Source of the DNA: Rhopalosiphum padi
Taxonomy: Eukaryota; Arthropoda; Insecta; Hemiptera; Aphididae
Direction of reading: 5' to 3'
Assembly (NCBI RefSeq): GCF_020882245.1
Contig: NC_083598.1
Coordinates: 40,771,858 to 40,835,857 of the forward strand
DNA length: 64,000 nucleotides
How positions within the stretch are numbered: position 1 is the first letter of the stretch; every line of letters starts with the position of its first letter. The translations under genes were made by a program, and so were the position numbers. Below, piece after piece: positions 62,587 through 64,000 of the stretch. The notes beneath the pieces are model-generated. The model ran no database searches. It was not told where the DNA came from and saw nothing but the letters and a program-made list of their open reading frames with translations.

Positions 62587-64000
62587 GTAAGACCGATATG
62601 ATTTTAATTATATACTATTACTGTTATTATTTTATATTATTATTACTAAGGTTGTTGTTCTCTATATTCGTTGCAATTTACTTATAACATGCATATCTAC
62701 TGAAAACGTGCACCGTACCCATATAATATCGTATACATATGATGTATAGACCCATTTCGGAAGATTTTTTTACTTATAAGTCATCATATTGATAACCGTT
62801 CGTGTAGGTTAGGTTCTCTAAAAATCCGCCCTAAATATCTGAACTATATTGCCGTATTTACATTTAACCGAACTCCGTAAATACAGTGACACGCGGTAAT
62901 CGCATTTAACGAGACGACGAGTGCATTATTTTGATTATATGATACATTTCAGAAAAATACGAACGAAATAAATATTTCCTATAATATTATTTACATAGCT
63001 CGAGTATAACATGTAGCGCTTGCATCATTAAAATAGAATATTACTGTATTATTTTGCATTAAAGATAAATATGCCTACTCCGTATGTTAAAATAGGTGGT
63101 GATTCGTGAAGTGCTTAGAAACATTTTTTAATTTCTTTATTCTCTATGCATAAAAACTAAAAACCAATCCCACGCTAGATTCAGTCCAGAATGGAGTATA
63201 TATAAGGTATAATATAATATAATATATTATTATATACTAAGCCTTGTATACTTACGGATTTTATTACACTCTACGATATCAAGCTTTATAGTATTGGTCA
63301 CCTGCGAGTGCTTATTTCAATAAGTATTTCAGAATTATGTATTTTAAATCTTTAAAACATAAATATACAACACATAGTAATTATCGTGACTCGAGAGTAA
63401 TGATGTTCTCATTTTCTACTAATTTTTAATATTTTTTTTAAAATTCAATTAAGACACGTACTAGATAGTAGTAACATCTGCAGCGTTTAACCGTGAACAT
63501 AATTAGCGCTGAACTCGTTAATATAAGTGCGTTTCTCATATACTTGGTACCATTGGTGTACGGCTACACATGCATATAAATAATATACAGAACTGGCCAC
63601 AATTGACCATTACAAATCGCAATAAATAGAACGTCAATAAATCTAAATGCTGTGGTCAATTATTCAAGTTTTTTCCCCGTGTGGAATGTTAGTGTCATTA
63701 GTGCAAAAATGTTTATTTTTAAATTTGCATACCCGTCAAATAAGCAGGCTCAACCACACATTTTGATCGATTGTGATAGCATGTATATACAGATCACAAT
63801 GTACAGATGAATAGTAAATACACCACCAACATGCCTTAAATCAAATAAAAATATTTTCAACCAGTTCAATATTGCGTGTCTGACGCAAATCCATTGGACT
63901 TTAGAAATCGTTTCACGTACACGAATTCATTATGTTGGCGTCAGTACATCATCGATAAACGATTTTCGAAATAATAATAATGTTCTTTGCACATCCGTGA
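62587..64000 (+). other. Intron to window end
   Basis: After the GTAAGA donor the DNA is AT-rich, with no further exon recognised. The gene continues past the window. Confidence 0.45.

Noticed and set aside
1..64000. CRISPR arrays, operons, Shine-Dalgarno sites, phage or plasmid features
   Set aside because: None present; introns, a Pol III tRNA and eukaryotic transposon relics show this is a eukaryotic nuclear sequence.

Overview
The window reads as nuclear DNA of an insect, most likely an aphid or close hemipteran. It is very AT-rich, with TATA/ATTATTA-type spacers, short GC-rich islands, GT-AG introns, dispersed DNA-transposon relics and no bacterial gene structure. The aphid call is inferred from sequence texture; no database was searched. 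Most of the 64 kb is intron or intergenic spacer.

Layout. (1) 0-8 kb: a broken hAT-like transposase start (0.85-1.1 kb), an intact tRNA-Ile(AAT) at 5371, a 0.67-kb foldback element, and the last two exons of a vitamin K epoxide reductase (VKOR) gene on the plus strand. VKOR exon 1 is not in the window. (2) 8-16 kb: AT-rich spacer with one possible small secreted ORF and a MITE-like repeat. (3) 16.4-18.7 kb: an unrecognised three-exon gene of about 673 codons. Its spliced N-terminus forms a degenerate C1-type (phorbol-ester/diacylglycerol-type) zinc finger, followed by a Ser/Thr/Val/Ala-rich region built from in-frame 198-bp tandem repeats. A decayed, inverted copy of its 5' end lies at 21.2-21.46 kb. 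(4) 18.8-23.7 kb: dispersed repeat, then two GC-rich islands that look like promoters or first exons. (5) 24-33 kb: spacer with an orphan terminal exon resembling a gustatory-receptor C-terminus, a pogo-like MITE and a TTAA-flanked foldback element. (6) 33.3-62.6 kb and beyond: the 5' part of one unrecognised plus-strand gene. A GC-rich 5' non-coding exon ends at 33740; a 37-codon start exon lies at 58234; a 37-nt exon at 62550 matches it in phase. The last exon is also open upstream to an ATG at 62388 beside another GC-rich island, which suggests a second promoter and a second N-terminus. The 24-kb first intron holds a duplicated GC-rich element (42.7 and 43.6 kb) in which both copies keep a CAAGGTCA-type nuclear-receptor site.

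The genes show no shared pathway. The best candidates for something undescribed are the C1-finger/tandem-repeat gene with its decayed mirror copy, and the duplicated intronic element.
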